The notes: generated by a model from the sequence alone, not told the origin. A stretch of 64,000 bases of DNA from Humulus lupulus (GCF_963169125.1 NC_084795.1:132349701-132413700); one strand, 5' to 3'; counted from the stretch's first letter, positions 33,889 through 45,973 are shown. Numbers and translations: made by a program.

Positions 33889-34530
33889 CACTACAAGAAA
33901 ATGACTCTACAGCGACAACATCTATTGCGACGACTTTGCTGTAGATAGGCGAAATCCACGAAAAATTATTTTTTCTTAATTTATTAAAAAATCAAGCTAC
34001 AGCGACGCCATATGCCGTCGCTGGGTACCGGGATTTTGGAGGGAACACGAGGCGAGAAGTGACTCTACGGCGACGACATGTCACTGTAGGGTCTTCGTTG
34101 AAAAAAAAGAAATATGTTTATCTATAGCGACGACCTGTCGTCGTTGTAGGATGCTCAGGGAACTCAACCGCCCAAAGTTGGTTGCCTATTTGCACCCCTA
34201 TAGCGACGACATGTCATCGCTATAGAGTCCAATATAATCCACTGATCAATTATTGTGTACTCTACTGCGACGACATGTTGTCGCAGTAGGGCTCAAATAT
34301 AAAACGTGGGAAAGTGAACCGCCAAAAAATTTAAGTCAAATTTCACTTCCTACAGCGACGAAAGTAGACGCGTAGCACACGAGGGGATTCTTGTACTGTT
34401 CACTATCCTATAGTGATGACATATCGTCGATGTAGGGCCTCACCGTTTGAGTGAAACGGTGCATTTGATAACAGCGATGACATTCATATGCTCTATAGCG
34501 ACGACATGTCTGTCGATATAACTCCCCAGC
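33889..34530 (+). mobile_element. CACTA terminus with palindromic subterminal repeats
   Basis: CACTACAAGAAAA at 33889 is a CACTA terminus. It is followed by seven or more variants of GCGACGACATGTCGTCGC, an 18-bp perfect palindrome in consensus, often set within CTATAG/CTACAG flanks (for example near 34008, 34065, 34124, 34202, 34263, 34425 and 34498). Such arrays are expected as transposase-binding sites. The family differs from the terminus at 24892. No matching other end was found in the window. Confidence 0.8.
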
Positions 34531-36437
34531 CCGAGCCTTCTTCTTCATTTTCTGCAAATTTTTTTTTGAAAAACTAGAGCCATCCGAGCCCCAGCGACGA
34601 TCCGAGCCTATTTGTTGCCTTGTTTGGTAATCTAATCCCATTTGCTTTGTATTTTACGGTTTGAAATGTATTTTTTGTTAGTATATGTGTGTATGTTTAT
34701 TTAGTTTTTGGTAAAAATAAGTTTTTGAGTTTCTGATGTTTGTTTTGTTAATTTCTTTTTTCAGATAACAGAGGAATCTGCCATTGGGTATAGCTCAGAT
34801 TGTACAGATCCTTCTTTGGGTATTGTTTTTAATTGTTTTTTCTTTTGTTATTGATGAATGTATTGATGTATGTTTAATTTATATTCTATAGGTGTGTGAT
34901 TAATTATTTTACAGTGTTAATTTTTTTCAGATTCGTTTTAAAGACTTAAATGATTATTAGAAATATATTTGTTTGTTAATTTGATTATATTTGTGTTTTT
35001 TAAGATGAAAATTGTATATTTATATATTTATGTTTTAAGAAAATATGAATGTAAGTTATAAAAAAATGTGAGGTTAAATGATATAATTTTTTTTAATTGT
35101 ATGTTAGGTTACATAAATCTATGTTAGATGTTTAATGTTATTTAAGATTATAGTTTATAAATAAATGTTGATAATTTATTGATAAATAATGTTAAGATTT
35201 TGTATGATTTATTTATAATATGTTTTTGTTGTTGTTGATATGAGAATTTAAATGATTTTATGCAATTTTATGTATGCTCCGGCACTGGTTTTTTTAGTTT
35301 ATATGCAGATTTTAAATTTTGGGATAGGTTAGATAATAGACGTTATGCTGCCGAAATTTTTGTAGATTTAGAAAAACTAAACATTACAAAATAATTTTAA
35401 AGTTAGTGTGATTAAAATTTTTAATTAATAAATTTTAAATCAATTAATAAAAATTAATTAAAAAATTATAGTGTAAATTAAAATAATAATTTTACAGTTA
35501 TAAAACATTATCAATATTTTTTTATAAAATAAGTAAAAATTAAAATAATAATATTTAATGGTAAATTAATAAATTTGTAATTAAATATTTGCTTATTTAA
35601 TTACTTCTATAATATATTCATAAAAATTGATAATATATGTAGATAAAATATATAATTAAGTTAACTTTACTCTTAAAATTAAGTCAAGATTAAAATAATA
35701 AAACTTTATTGTTGTTTTTTTTGAAAAAAAGTGAAAATTATATTAAGAATTTGATCATTATTAAATAACAAAAAAATAATTATACTTAAATATTTGATTA
35801 TATAACTAAACTTTATAATACATTTATAACTAACAATAATATATATGTTGTGATTTTATGGCATAATTAAAACTCAATTTCTTTGTAATCTCATTTATTA
35901 TCAATAAAATAATAGAAATCATTTTTTTGACTTGGTCAATCACTTTGCTCACATATTTTATTTTCATTATTATTTTTTTGATATAAACTTCTATTAAATC
36001 CTGAGCATATAGCTAATCATATTTATAGTGACATAATCACAATGGAATATAAATATGATTATATGTTCAAATATAAGTTAGTTATAAGAATAGTTAGTGC
36101 ACATGATTACACTGACTTGTCAATCTACTATATGTTCTACTTACACATCACAGTATTATGTTCTTTCCAAAACATTAGCAAAGTAGATAAGATCAGATGT
36201 ATTTGTTACATCATACTGGACCAATATTGAAAGTTGATAGGATAAGTAAACATACCGTTATTATCTATTCTAGTCATATCATATAATTTATCATAGGTCA
36301 ATTCAATCTCAATTATGAATTGTTAGTATTTTAACTGATTGTATTATTTGAGTTCTTTGACTTGTTCGTTACCAACTTACCCTACGGACTAGCCCATACT
36401 TACATCTTGGGAACTCGGTAGTATAATTGAGTGGGAG
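34531..36437. other. AT-rich stretch, possibly CACTA interior then copia-like interior
   Basis: A candidate intron-exon junction (TTTTTTCAG/ATAACAGAGG near 34764) may belong to the CACTA element. No transposase frame is readable. The part from about 35950 leads into a purine tract (GAGTGGGAG) at 36429-36437 and probably belongs to the copia-like element beginning there. Confidence 0.35.
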
Positions 36438-38276
36438 TGTTAATCATAGATATGAACATCTATAGCTTCTGATGAAGAAGTGAAATGATGGTTTCCTTTT
36501 AGGTTGGTTCAAGGTGCTAAATGATAGAGATCTCATTTCAGTAATTAATATTAGTTTACTGAAATATTATTTACAAGGAACTAAGTGTTTTAAGGATAAA
36601 ATACAATGAGGGGTAAAATGATATTTTAGTCCCATCTCATTGTAGACCGTCTATAGAGGATTGAGTGACAATTATGGTTGTAACAATGGATAGTTAATAG
36701 CGTATCTATATTTGTTATAGAGCGTTCTATGAATTCATGAGTGCAATTCCGAGTCTTTAGTGGAGTCACGAGAAATTAATAAGTTAGTAAATTTCTTTGT
36801 TAGATTTATGATAACTTGTTGGAGCTTGATTTCATAGGCCCATGGTCCCCACTGTATCTTGGATAAAATCATCTAGATAGTTTTAATTAATTGATTTACT
36901 TATCAGTTAGAATTATCAAAGTTGATCATGTCAATTTTGGATAATTTCACAGAGTTATATAATTAAGAGAAGAACAGAGAAATTATGGCAGATTTATTAA
37001 TTAAGATAAATTGGTATCTGTTTACCCAAAAAAGATTTACTTGATGACGTGGCAGAATTAACAAGCACGTGGGGTACACGTGACCATTTAGTTGAGTACC
37101 ATATGTTCGACCATTGACCAGAAGAGAGTTCACTCAGCAACGACATATTTCATGGGCGACCAGTCTGGTCGCAGTATTTCAGATATTTCCTATAGATATG
37201 TAATCTCACATTTATGTAATAATTGTGATTTCCATTATTATTTAGATGCGCCTATATTAAATGTAATTAAGGCCCATCGACCCATGAAGAACTCCTTGAG
37301 CCTATAAATAAGATTCAAAGGGCTCAAGATAAGGGACTTTTAGACTTCTGAACTTTGGAATTCTGAAAGAGAATTATAGTGTTTTTATCCACCAAAATTG
37401 TATTAAACCCAAAGCTGATGAAACTCATGAACCCTAGTTCATTGATCACAGTTCTTGGGATTCTACATCAATAAGAACACTAAGTGGACGTATGTTATTA
37501 CCATCATTGGGGTCGAACCACTATAAATCTTTGGTGTCATTTATCTTTTTGATCTTGATTTCATCTCTTTTTTGTCGTTTTACTTGACTCCATGTCGTTG
37601 ACCAGATCAAGGGTCAACAATATCTAAATTAATAAATCAGTTTAAATCATTGTTCAAATTATAAATAATTAATTTGATAAAGGATTTGAATAATTATTTA
37701 ATTAATTAAATCAATAAAAAATAATACATGCCTTGATTTTAAGTCCAATGGGCTTATAATCAAATGGGAAATTTGACGGGCCTAAAGCCCTTGATAATTT
37801 CGACCTAGGGCTGATTATTGGCTACTATTTTATTTACTTTTTAATTAAATAAATGACCTAATTGAGTTTGTAAAAGGAATGTTAAGTGAGAGTTGAAATT
37901 AGATGACATACACTGGTTGTCTGATAGGTTTTAGATCATCTCTAAAGATAAGTCCTTTTCTAAGCCTTATTTTTCTTTTCTATTCTTCTCTCTTCATCTA
38001 TCTCATGTGTTGAGAATTTCCCATTCTAGTCTAGGTGATTCTAAGGATACATTGGAAGGCTGTGAAGAAAATTGAAACTCTGTGATAGAAAAGAAACAAG
38101 GGTTAGAGAAACTGAAGGAATGACTCATTCATTCCGCTGCGTATAATGTAAGTATTCTTATCATTATTTATCTTTGAATTCAATTTTGGAAACATGTTAT
38201 AGGTTATCTCATATTAATTTATTTAATAGTAGATCTACATGAAAATAAATAAAGATCATGTGTAAGTTTCCTTAAA
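36438..38276 (+). mobile_element. Ty1/copia-like LTR, interrupted by a solo LTR
   Basis: Starts TGTTAATCATAG right after GAGTGGGAG, a copia-type polypurine tract. The right end is placed near 38276 because TGGCCTTAGAGCC at 38279 looks like a mutated TGGTATCAGAGCC primer site, followed by TTTGGTAATCTTTATTTTCATGC. Without the inserted solo LTR (37019-37619) it would be about 1.2 kb, a usual size for the larger copia LTRs. The lineage cannot be set because no coding sequence is in view. Confidence 0.5.
37019..37619 (+). mobile_element. Solo LTR of Tat family B, nested in copia-like LTR
   Basis: Starts TGTTTACCC and ends AAGGGTCAACA. It shares with the 33-kb copy and element B the blocks GATGACGTGGCA, GCGACCAGTCTGGTCGCA and GAGCCTATAAATA. 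The flanks are GTATC (37014-37018) and ATATC (37620-37624), a target duplication with one mismatch. No internal sequence is present. Confidence 0.88.
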
Positions 38277-38278
38277 AT

Positions 38279-39072
38279 TGGCCTTAGAGCCTTTGGTAAT
38301 CTTTATTTTCATGCATGAACATGTTAAAAATTGAATTATTTGACGTGTTTGAATAATTGGACGAATTTTCATGTTTGTATGAAGCATATTGATTTTTTGC
38401 CATTATTAGCAATTTTTAGGTTATTTTGTTGTGTTTCTATGCCATTAATTTTTATAGATGCTTTATTTTGTGTAAAACATGTTAAAAATTAATTAGAAAA
38501 TGGTTTTGGTTTGAAAAATTGCACAAAAAATTTTCCAGAATTTTTTTGGCCTGGCTACCATTGCGTGTGCGCACCTGCGTGCACACCCCTCAGCAGTCTT
38601 AGCATCCACACGCGCGCACACCTGTAGCCAAGCCATGGTGAACAATACCCGAAACGGGTACTGATCACCCCAATTTAAAAAAATAATAAAAATGTGAAAA
38701 TTAATTATTTATAATGAAAGTAAAAAATATCAGATTTTTTTTATCATTTAAAAATAATTTTTAAAATAAGATATTTTTGTTGGTTGACATTTAAATAATT
38801 AGATATTTTTACAAAGATCAAATTCATATTTAAAATAGAGTAACAACTTAATTTTAAATATTTTAGTGTATTAAAATATTAGAATTAAGATATGAGATAT
38901 TTAAGATATTTTCTTTTAAATACTTGTTATTTCTATTAAATATTTATTTGAAAATATAAATATTTGTTTATTCTATAGTTTTTAATATTTAAATTATTTG
39001 AAATTTGAAATTTGTTAGTTAGATATTTTCATGGATATTTGAATTTATTTAACTGTTTTGAGATATTTTAGG
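38279..39072. other. Interior of copia-like element, AT-rich, no frame
   Basis: Begins with the mutated primer site. It contains a GC-rich island with GCGTGTGCGCACC and CACGCGCGCACACC at about 38562-38630. No coding frame seen. Element B inserted into this stretch at 39068-39072. Confidence 0.4.
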
Positions 39073-39666
39073 TGTTGACCCATATTTTGGCCAACTGACA
39101 CGGAGTCAAAATACGCTTGACGTGGATGAAAACGTTGAAAAGAATGTGATGACGAAAATAATAAAGACACAAGATTTTAGTGGTTCGGTCCCAGGATCTG
39201 GTAATAACCTACGTCCACTTGAATTGTTATTGAAATAAGATTCAAAGGAGTGATCAAAGAACTGTGGTTCAATGAGTTTCACTAACCTCTGAAGAAGAAA
39301 ATACAATTATTCTAGTGTAATCTCTCTCTAATCTCAAATGATCTTTCCAAAGACCCGGATCCGCCTCCCTGAGCCCTCTTCTTCTATTTATAAGCTCAGG
39401 GAAGATTTACATTGATTTGTTACAGATATTCTTTCCTAAATAATCGGATACTCAGGAAATCATGGGAGATAATTTCGGATTCCATCATAACTGCCTAAGA
39501 TTTCCTCCGCGTATAATGTGCGTATGACCAGGCTGGTCGTATGAAGAAACCGATCGCATGATACTGGATGTTCTCCTGGTCGATAGTCGAACACAGATTC
39601 TGCCAGGTGTCAGCCACGTGTAATTAATGCCTGCCATGTCATTCACTTCTGATTTTAGGGATAACA
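39073..39666 (-). mobile_element. 3' LTR of Tat element B
   Basis: Minus strand reads TGTTATCCC...GGGTCAACA. It is flanked outside by TTAGG (39068-39072), which is repeated at 50668-50672. Inside, the minus-strand purine tract CTTGGGGAGTAAA adjoins the LTR start. Compared by eye with the 5' LTR there are about 16 substitutions and two indels (2 and 6 bp) over 594 bp, so the insertion is fairly young. Confidence 0.95.
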
Positions 39667-39894
39667 TTTACTCCCCAAGTTTGTTTAGTGCGACCAGCAA
39701 TAAAGAAACTTAAAGGATCAACTGTTCACATCCTCATGATGTCTGTCAGAATCCTCGTGCATTTTCGAAAACTGTGACATAATTATGTCTAATCAAGCCT
39801 TTTCAGTTTCCAAAAGGGCAATTTGACGACTTATACACTTCCCCACATTTCGAAAGTGGGAAGTGATGATTACTGCCTTTTGGCTATCCCTTCG

Positions 39895-40669
39895 ATCCCT
39901 ATAAGTAGGCTTTTCTTCCCCTTTAAGAAATTTTTACTCACCATCTTTGCCAATATTTTCAAGAACTTGTACCAGAGTTCAGAGCTTCGAAAACCATTCT
40001 GACGTTTAGCCGAAGGTCTTCCGGTTCGAGTTTTCATCTTCTTCTGAATCTCCATCTTCGCCCAGGTAAGAACTCCATTCTTTAAGCTCTCTATTACGCC
40101 ATGCATGCCGTTTTTATGCTCTGCGACTTCTGTGTTCTTGAGTAGGGTTTTAAGGGTTTTTCTTTTTGGTATAAACCGCCTATTGCTTGGTAAAAGTGCG
40201 TTTTTATGCTTTGTATAGATTAAGACTATAGTTTGATAGTTAGGATCTCTGGTTTGGGACGTTAGGTTGACGAAAGATTCAACCTTTAAGCAAGGTGAAA
40301 AAACCGAAATTTTTTCCCGCCCCTCAGGAGTCGAAAAAGTTCTCTTTTCAGAAAATAGTTTACTTTCCTTTTTGTTTTTATCCGTCTTTCAAACTACCCA
40401 CGTTGAAGTTAGCGTAGGATTAGGATGCTGCTGGTTATTTAGGCACGAGCAACGTTATCCCAATCTTCCACACTACTTCGCGGATTGTGTCTTATCTCCT
40501 CCATTGTCTGTTTGCAGTTCATATGCAAGACCCTTGGGGGGGAGAAAGACCTATAGAAGACGAACTCTTGGCCCAACTGCTCGAAGGCGAAGAGAATCCA
40601 CACACACTGATTCAAGAAATCCCCTTTTCACGTCCTAACCCAAATCCTCCACCAATTCCCAATTAGAAA
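39895..40669 (+). promoter_or_regulatory. Promoter and 5' UTR of element B antisense gene
   Basis: A TATA box (CCCTATAAGTAGG) lies at 39897-39909. A leader exon ends at CCCAG/GTAAG (intron from 40066), and an acceptor TTTGCAG ends at 40517. The exon after it opens with ATG at 40523, whose 47-codon frame (MQDPWGGERPIEDELLAQLL...) stops at 40664-40666 two codons before, and in the same frame as, the main ATG at 40670. It may be an upstream ORF or the true N-terminus cut by a stop. Confidence 0.6.
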
Positions 40670-41335
40670 ATGGCCAGAACAAAACCCAAAGCTAGAAAAA
40701 GACGCAACATTGACTCTCCAAGTCAGCCTTCTGCTGATGCCCCCTCGACCAGTGGTCGAGGTGAATTCCCTCCTGAAACCGAAGTTCAGAGGCGTGCCCA
40801 TCCTCGTCATGCTGACCAGCTGGCTGTCAAGTGGCACGTCGTTTCCCTAAGTTCGGTGACAATTCGTATGATCGCCAACCTTTTAAACAAATACAATCTG
40901 ACGGGGGTGACCCTGGTCAGACCTTCCATCGACCAGCGAGCCAACCTGCCAGGGGGGGCTTATAGCGCCTGGTCGAGGTACCATATCGAGGCGGGTGCCA
41001 CCCTGCCTCTTCATTCGTTCTTTCAAGGGGTGGCAAACTACTTTGGGGTGCCCCTTTTCAAATCACCCCAAATGGGTATAGGATGCTGACCGCGCTCTAT
41101 ATCCTCTACAAGCTCAAGAAATGGCCAGCTCCTGCTCCTCATGAGGTCAATTTTCTGTTCGACCTCAAGTCCAACCCCAACCAGGATGGTACGGGGTTCT
41201 TTCATTTCTGCCACTAGGAGACCGGACGCACCTTTCTGTCCGACACCACTCATATCTCCAACGTGGGGAAGTACCATCAAGAGTACTTCCTTATGCCCGA
41301 CATTGCCGCGGATAATCTGGCCTTCACTCGAGGAG
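40670..41335 (+). pseudogene. Element B antisense gene, exon 1 (Transposase_28-like)
   Basis: Starts MARTKPKARKRRN, a strongly basic, possible nuclear targeting stretch. The core GATLPLHSFFQGVANYFGVPLF, then after a frameshift near 41058 SPNGYRMLTALYILYKLKKW and HEVNFLFDLKSN, matches the arrangement of exon 1 in elements A and C (LPLDQYFADFLNY, NSYRLLAGLRYLF, ILYFFCLK). A TAG at 41217-41219 also interrupts it. It ends at donor GGAG/GTAAAG after FTRGG. The sequence is very different from the A/C type, but the domain order and exon end are comparable. Confidence 0.7.
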
Positions 41336-41422
41336 GTAAAGAACATAATAATCCTTGAACCAGTAGCTTCTATACTTTAATTCTTTCTTGTCGTAATACT
41401 TCGCTGTTCCAATGTGTTCTAG

Positions 41423-42439
41423 GTCCATGGTTACGCCCGACCCCCACTCCAGGAATGGAGTCGAGGGCAGCACTCTTAGCCAGTATGCCAAATGCTGCTA
41501 AGAGTGTGAAGAACTTAATTAATGAGGCTAACCTTAGGTTGGCTAGCCTTTGGGGCTCCTAACCTGCGACTAACGAACCTGCGGCGGGTGGTGTCCATGT
41601 TGATGTGGAACTTGAGCGGGGACCCGAGCAGCAATCTCAGGCACCCCCTCCTCGGAGGAGGCCAACCGGGGCTACAATCAGGGAACCTGCCCTTCCCCAC
41701 CGAGCAGCGGAATCATCGGTCCCTAAGGGCAAGGGGAAACAAAAGGCTGCTGAGCCTACCGAACCATTTGATGACTCTTCGGATGTAAACGGTACATCAT
41801 TCTCGTTTTTGAATAATCTGCCAATTCCTTCCCATCTATTTGATGGGGATGGAAACTTTATGAACGCCCCTTCTTTAAATTTAGATTTCTTCCAGGAACT
41901 AGGTAGTTCAGTAGATAATGTTACGACCAGTAGGTGTAGCTCAGGTACCTTACTTTTGTTATTCTTCTACTCTAATCTCTGTTTTCCCGCGACCCTTTTA
42001 CCTCATCATTTGAATTGTTTCTCTTTGTGCAGGCATGGACTCCGGGGACTTCTTTGACCATTATCAAGCTGCCGCTGACTCTTCTGTCCCGAAGAAGGAC
42101 AGTAAAAGGGCTCGAGGGGAAAGTAGCAAGACCCCTTCGAAGAAGGCCCGGACAGAAGATGCTCCTGCCACAGCTCCTTCCAAGGAGGACTTACCACCTA
42201 CGCCCCCCTCTGAGTAGACGACCCCCGCGCCCGTCAATCCACAGCCCTCCTCAAAGGTCGCAGACAAAGAGACTTTGGACCACTTGTCCGAAGGCTCCCT
42301 GTCCAGCCACATAGTTGGCATGGCCAGGGAGAGAATATATCGGCTCTCGAAGCATAGACACAGCCAGACCGCCATCAATGACACTGCCACTATGGACGTC
42401 GACCAAATCATCAACAGAGGGTTGAATGAGATAGCCAGC
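41423..42439 (+). pseudogene. Element B antisense gene, exons 2 and 3
   Basis: Inferred exon 2 is 41423-41944 (acceptor GTTCTAG, donor CTCAG/GTACCT) and exon 3 is 42033-42439 (acceptor TTTGTGCAG, donor CCAGC/GTAAGT). The middle is hydrophilic: Pro/Arg-rich, then LFDGDGNFMNAPSLNLDFF, then Lys/Ser-rich (KKDSKRARGESSKTPSKKAR), ending with GMARERIYRLSKHRHSQTA. Stops lie at about 41560 and 42216. The run of Lys/Arg-rich patches suggests nuclear location, but no known domain is visible. Confidence 0.6.
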
Positions 42440-42509
42440 GTAAGTCACCTTTTGCTACTTCATGGTTTATATTATATTTCTTTCCCTAACCTTCTCATTT
42501 TTTCTTCAG

Positions 42510-43181
42510 GGGCTGCTGTCTTTAACTGCTAGCTGGCGCCGTGCTGGGGCACTGGTCTCCCGAGAACGGAACTTCAACTCTAGGCTGGCCCAGGCCAAGC
42601 AAGCACTTGAGGCTGATAACACTAAGCTGCTCGAGGATAACAATAAGTTGCTTGTGGAGAACAAGGAGCTGTCCAAGCTGAACGAGCAACTGTGCGAGGA
42701 CCAAGCCACTCTCACCCAGGAGCTTCAGGAGAGTTAAGGGGCCTTGAAGAAAGCCAACGAGGAGCTGAATAAATGGAGGGAAAGTGCCGTACTTAACACC
42801 CAAGAGTGTAAGCAGACCATACTTGACCTGACTGGCAGCAGGGAGGAGACAAAGAGGCTCAAGGGACGGGTGCAGGAACTTGAGGGGCGCGTTCAGGAAC
42901 TTGAAGGGCGCATCCAGGAGCTTAAGGAGGACGGGGCCAGAAATTTGAAGAAGTACAAGGAAGCCACCTTCCTCAGTTTCTACGATTTCTGGAAACACAA
43001 CCGGGGGGCCAAAATTAACTACCTCTCAGAGAAGTTGCAAAGGACGTTGATGGCGCAGTGCACTGCTCGGTTGGAGGCAGAGGAGAAGGCTAAGGCCAAG
43101 GCCCCTGCTGCTGATGCTAAGGCTGATCCTCCGGCTGATAAGAGCGCTCCTCGTCCAGAAGACCCTCCTGCTCCCCAGTAA
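42510..43181 (+). pseudogene. Element B antisense gene, exon 4 (coiled coil)
   Basis: After acceptor TTCTTCAG the frame reads ASWRRAGALVSRERNFNSRL and a long heptad region (NTKLLEDNNKLLVENKELSK, KGRVQELEGRVQELEGRIQE with a repeated VQELEGR unit), ending APRPEDPPAPQ and a stop at 43179-43181. One internal TAA (42735-42737) breaks it. The tail after the coil holds an Ala/Lys/Pro-rich stretch. The position at the 3' end of the gene and the coiled coil are the same in A and C. Confidence 0.7.
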
Positions 43182-43915
43182 TTTTCTTTTTATCTTCCAT
43201 AGTTTTTATGGCCCACGGGCCTACTTGTAAAGACAATTTATTTTTTATTGCTGCGAGGGCAGCTTTTTACTTACACTTGAACGATTACATCCGAGCAGTA
43301 CTGCTCGCGGTGTAAAAGGTTTTTTTCTTTTAATTACATATTTACATCCGAGCACTAATGCTCGCAGTGTAAACGATTGCTTTATTGATATTATAATGTT
43401 TCTTTTATTATGATACCTATTCGCATGACCAAACTTAGCATAATACTTTGGTTTGATTTTTCAAAACATAAATTTTGAAAAATGCTCTAAGTACCGTAGC
43501 ATGCTTTCACTCATTTTTTTTTCATGTGTTTACATACCTTATGGTACGCTTTGCTATCGATGTACCTTATATGCCCCCTAAGTGATCGAGGAGCTTTAGG
43601 TCCTTGGTCACTTGCCCTGACCACGACCTGTTTGAACATTACTGCTCGTTATAGAATTCAACACTTGTAATACAGCAAAACAACACACGTAATGAACAAA
43701 TACTTGTAAAAATAAATTTACAAAGGTTGGCAAGAATGACTGGCTACGTACAGTCCCTTATAATCTCGTATTAAAATGGACTAAACATGTCTGTACGAGG
43801 GATCTTAAAAAAGATCTTACACTTATAAGCAATTTGCCATACAACGTGGCTAACCCTTTTTCGAAACTTGTAAAAAGTAAGAATTAATACAAGCCAGTCC
43901 TTTAAGAAGGACTGT
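43182..43915. other. Convergent 3' region between element B antisense gene and pol
   Basis: Two copies of a ~55-bp unit with ACATCCGAGCA.TA.TGCTCGC..TGTAAA lie at 43286-43375. TTTTTTATTG and ATAATGTTTC runs could supply polyadenylation signals for both genes. No coding frame. Confidence 0.5.
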
Positions 43916-44879
43916 TCATTGGTAGTACTTGAGCAGGTGTTCTCCATTCCAGTAGCGTGGAACGAGATCTCCATTCAAGCGTGCAAGTTTATAGGTGCCC
44001 GGGTGAAGGACTTCTTCAATCTGGTACGGTCCTTCCCAGTTTGGTCCGATTACTCCAGCAGTGGGGTCGTGGGTATTCAAGAAAACTCGTCGTAGCACTA
44101 GATCTCCGACGTTGAACTTTCTTTCTTTTAATTTTGAATTAAAGTACCGGGCGACTTTTTGCTGGTACGCAGCTACTCGGAGTTGGACTTTTTCTCGTTT
44201 TTCTTCTATTGAGTCTAGGGACTCCATAGGACCATAGGACTTCAGGTAGCTGTTCTGGCCACGCTCCTTTAGCATCTTCAAGTCTCTTCTTCAAGGTGTC
44301 CTTAAGCATTTTATTCACTACTTCGACCTGTCCGTTCGCTTGTGGATGAGCAACTGAAGAAAAGCTTTTGATAATCCCGTGTCTTTCGCAGAAATCGGTG
44401 AACAGATCACTGTCAAATTGGGTGTCGTTGTCTGAGATGATTTTTCGAGGCAAACCATATCGGCAAACAATGTTCTTGATGACAAAGTCAAGAACTTTCT
44501 TGGTCGTTATGGTGGCGAGTGGTTCAGCTTCGGCCCATTTGGTGAAGTAGTCAACTGCTATGACTGCATAGTTTACTCCACCTTTCTTCGTTGGCAAGGA
44601 TCCAATCAAGTCTATTCCCCATACTGCAAAAGGCCAAGGACTCTGCATCTGTTTTAATTCACTTGGACCTGCTCGTGGGATTTTGGAAAATCTTTGAGAC
44701 TTATCGCACTTCCGCACATACCCCGCAGAGTCTTCGTTCATAGTCGGCCAGAAATAACCCTGCCCCAGGATCTTTTTCGCCAAACTTTGCCCCCCAGCAT
44801 GATCTCCGCAAAAGCCTTCATGTACTTCCTTCATCAGTTCCTTAGCTTTCTCGAGCGTAATACATCTGAGCAGTGGCAT
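43916..44879 (-). pseudogene. Element B integrase
   Basis: The zinc-binding part reads EVHEGFCGDHAGGQSL and CDKSQRF, so one of the two paired Cys is Ser here. The core holds GIDLIGSLPTKKGG, AVDYFTKWAEAEP, IISDNDTQFDSD (the usual Gly after the Asn is Asp) and HPQANGQVEV. A frame change near 44230-44280 separates the core from the C-terminal NWEGPYQIEEVLHPGTYKLA...EHLLKYYQ. Not functional as it stands. Confidence 0.88.
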
Positions 44880-44930
44880 GGAATATCCCCTTCAGTATAA
44901 AACACCATCGACCAGTATATATCTCGCGGC

Positions 44931-45973
44931 CTACCTTTGAAGAGTTCTGGCTTTGTTCCTATCTGTTGGCAGTGTACCGTTGGTCAAATACTCCAAGTAT
45001 GGCGCCATCCATGTATCTTCTATCCGGATTTCCATGCTAGTCACATCTGTTCGTATGCTCGGCTCGCTCAATCTTTCTACTGGCACAATGTTCAAAGTGC
45101 CAGCATCTTTTGCGCTTGCGAGCTTGGCTAAGGCATCTGCATTAGAATTCTGGTCTCGAGGTATCTGCTGGAGGGTATACTTCTGGAACTGTGCCAATAG
45201 GTCTCTAGTTTTATTTAGGTAGGCTCCCATTTTGAGACCCCGTGCTTGATATTCCCCTAGAACTTGATTCACCACCAGCAGTAAATCGCTATAAATATCG
45301 AGCACTTTTATATCCATGTCTTTTGCCAATCGTAATCCAGCAGGAGGGCCTCGTATTCTGCTTCATTGTTCGAGGCTACGAAGTCAAACCTAATGGTGCA
45401 GTGAAATCGATGCCCTTTCGGCGTTATCAATATCACCCCTGCTCCTGCGTGAGATTCGTTTGATGACCCATCCGTAAACAACTTCCACGAGGGTGCTTCA
45501 TCATGAGGCTCAGGCGTATTAGGTTTTTCGCATCGCTCGTCGTCTGGGAGTTTGGTAAAATCTGCAATGAGATCGGCCAAGACTTGTCCCTTTATTGCTG
45601 CTCGCGGTGAATATGTAATATCGAACTGCCCTAGTTCGACTGCCCATTTTAATAGACGCCCAGCCGCCTCTGGTTTCTGGAGGACTTGCCGAAGGGGCTG
45701 GTCGGTTAAAACTGTGATAGGATGGGCTTGGAAGTAAGGACGTAGCTTCCTGGAGGCCAAGATTAAACAGTATGCTAACCTCTCCATGGGTTGATACCTC
45801 AGTTCTGCTCCGATTAGCCTCTTGCTTACATAGTAAACCGCTTTTTGTACGCCTTCTTCCTCTCGTACTAGTACCGTACTAGCAGCAACTTCAGTGATCG
45901 CCAGGTAAATGAACAAAGTTTCTCCTTCGATTGGCTTAGAAAAAATGGGAGGTTGTGCCATATGGGCTTTCAA
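44931..45973 (-). pseudogene. Element B RNase H (C-terminal part) and archaeal-type RNase H
   Basis: RNase H: KAVYYVSKRLIGAELRYQPM and LTDQPLRQVLQKPEAAGRLL. The second RNase H starts at about 45490 with WKLFTDGSSNESHAGAGV and SNNEAEYEALL; a frame change near 45320 follows. It continues [19 protein letters not shown] (the usual SDSQ reads SDLL) and ends DALAKLAS near 45110. This second domain places B in the Tat lineage. A stop at about 46004 separates it from RT. Confidence 0.88.

Noticed and set aside
34408..34641. 77-codon minus-strand frame near the CACTA end
   Set aside because: Overlaps the palindromic subterminal repeats; no recognisable domain.
41038..41380. Frames on both strands over element B exon 1
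   Set aside because: The supported reading is the frameshifted plus-strand exon 1; the others lack similarity to the A and C copies.
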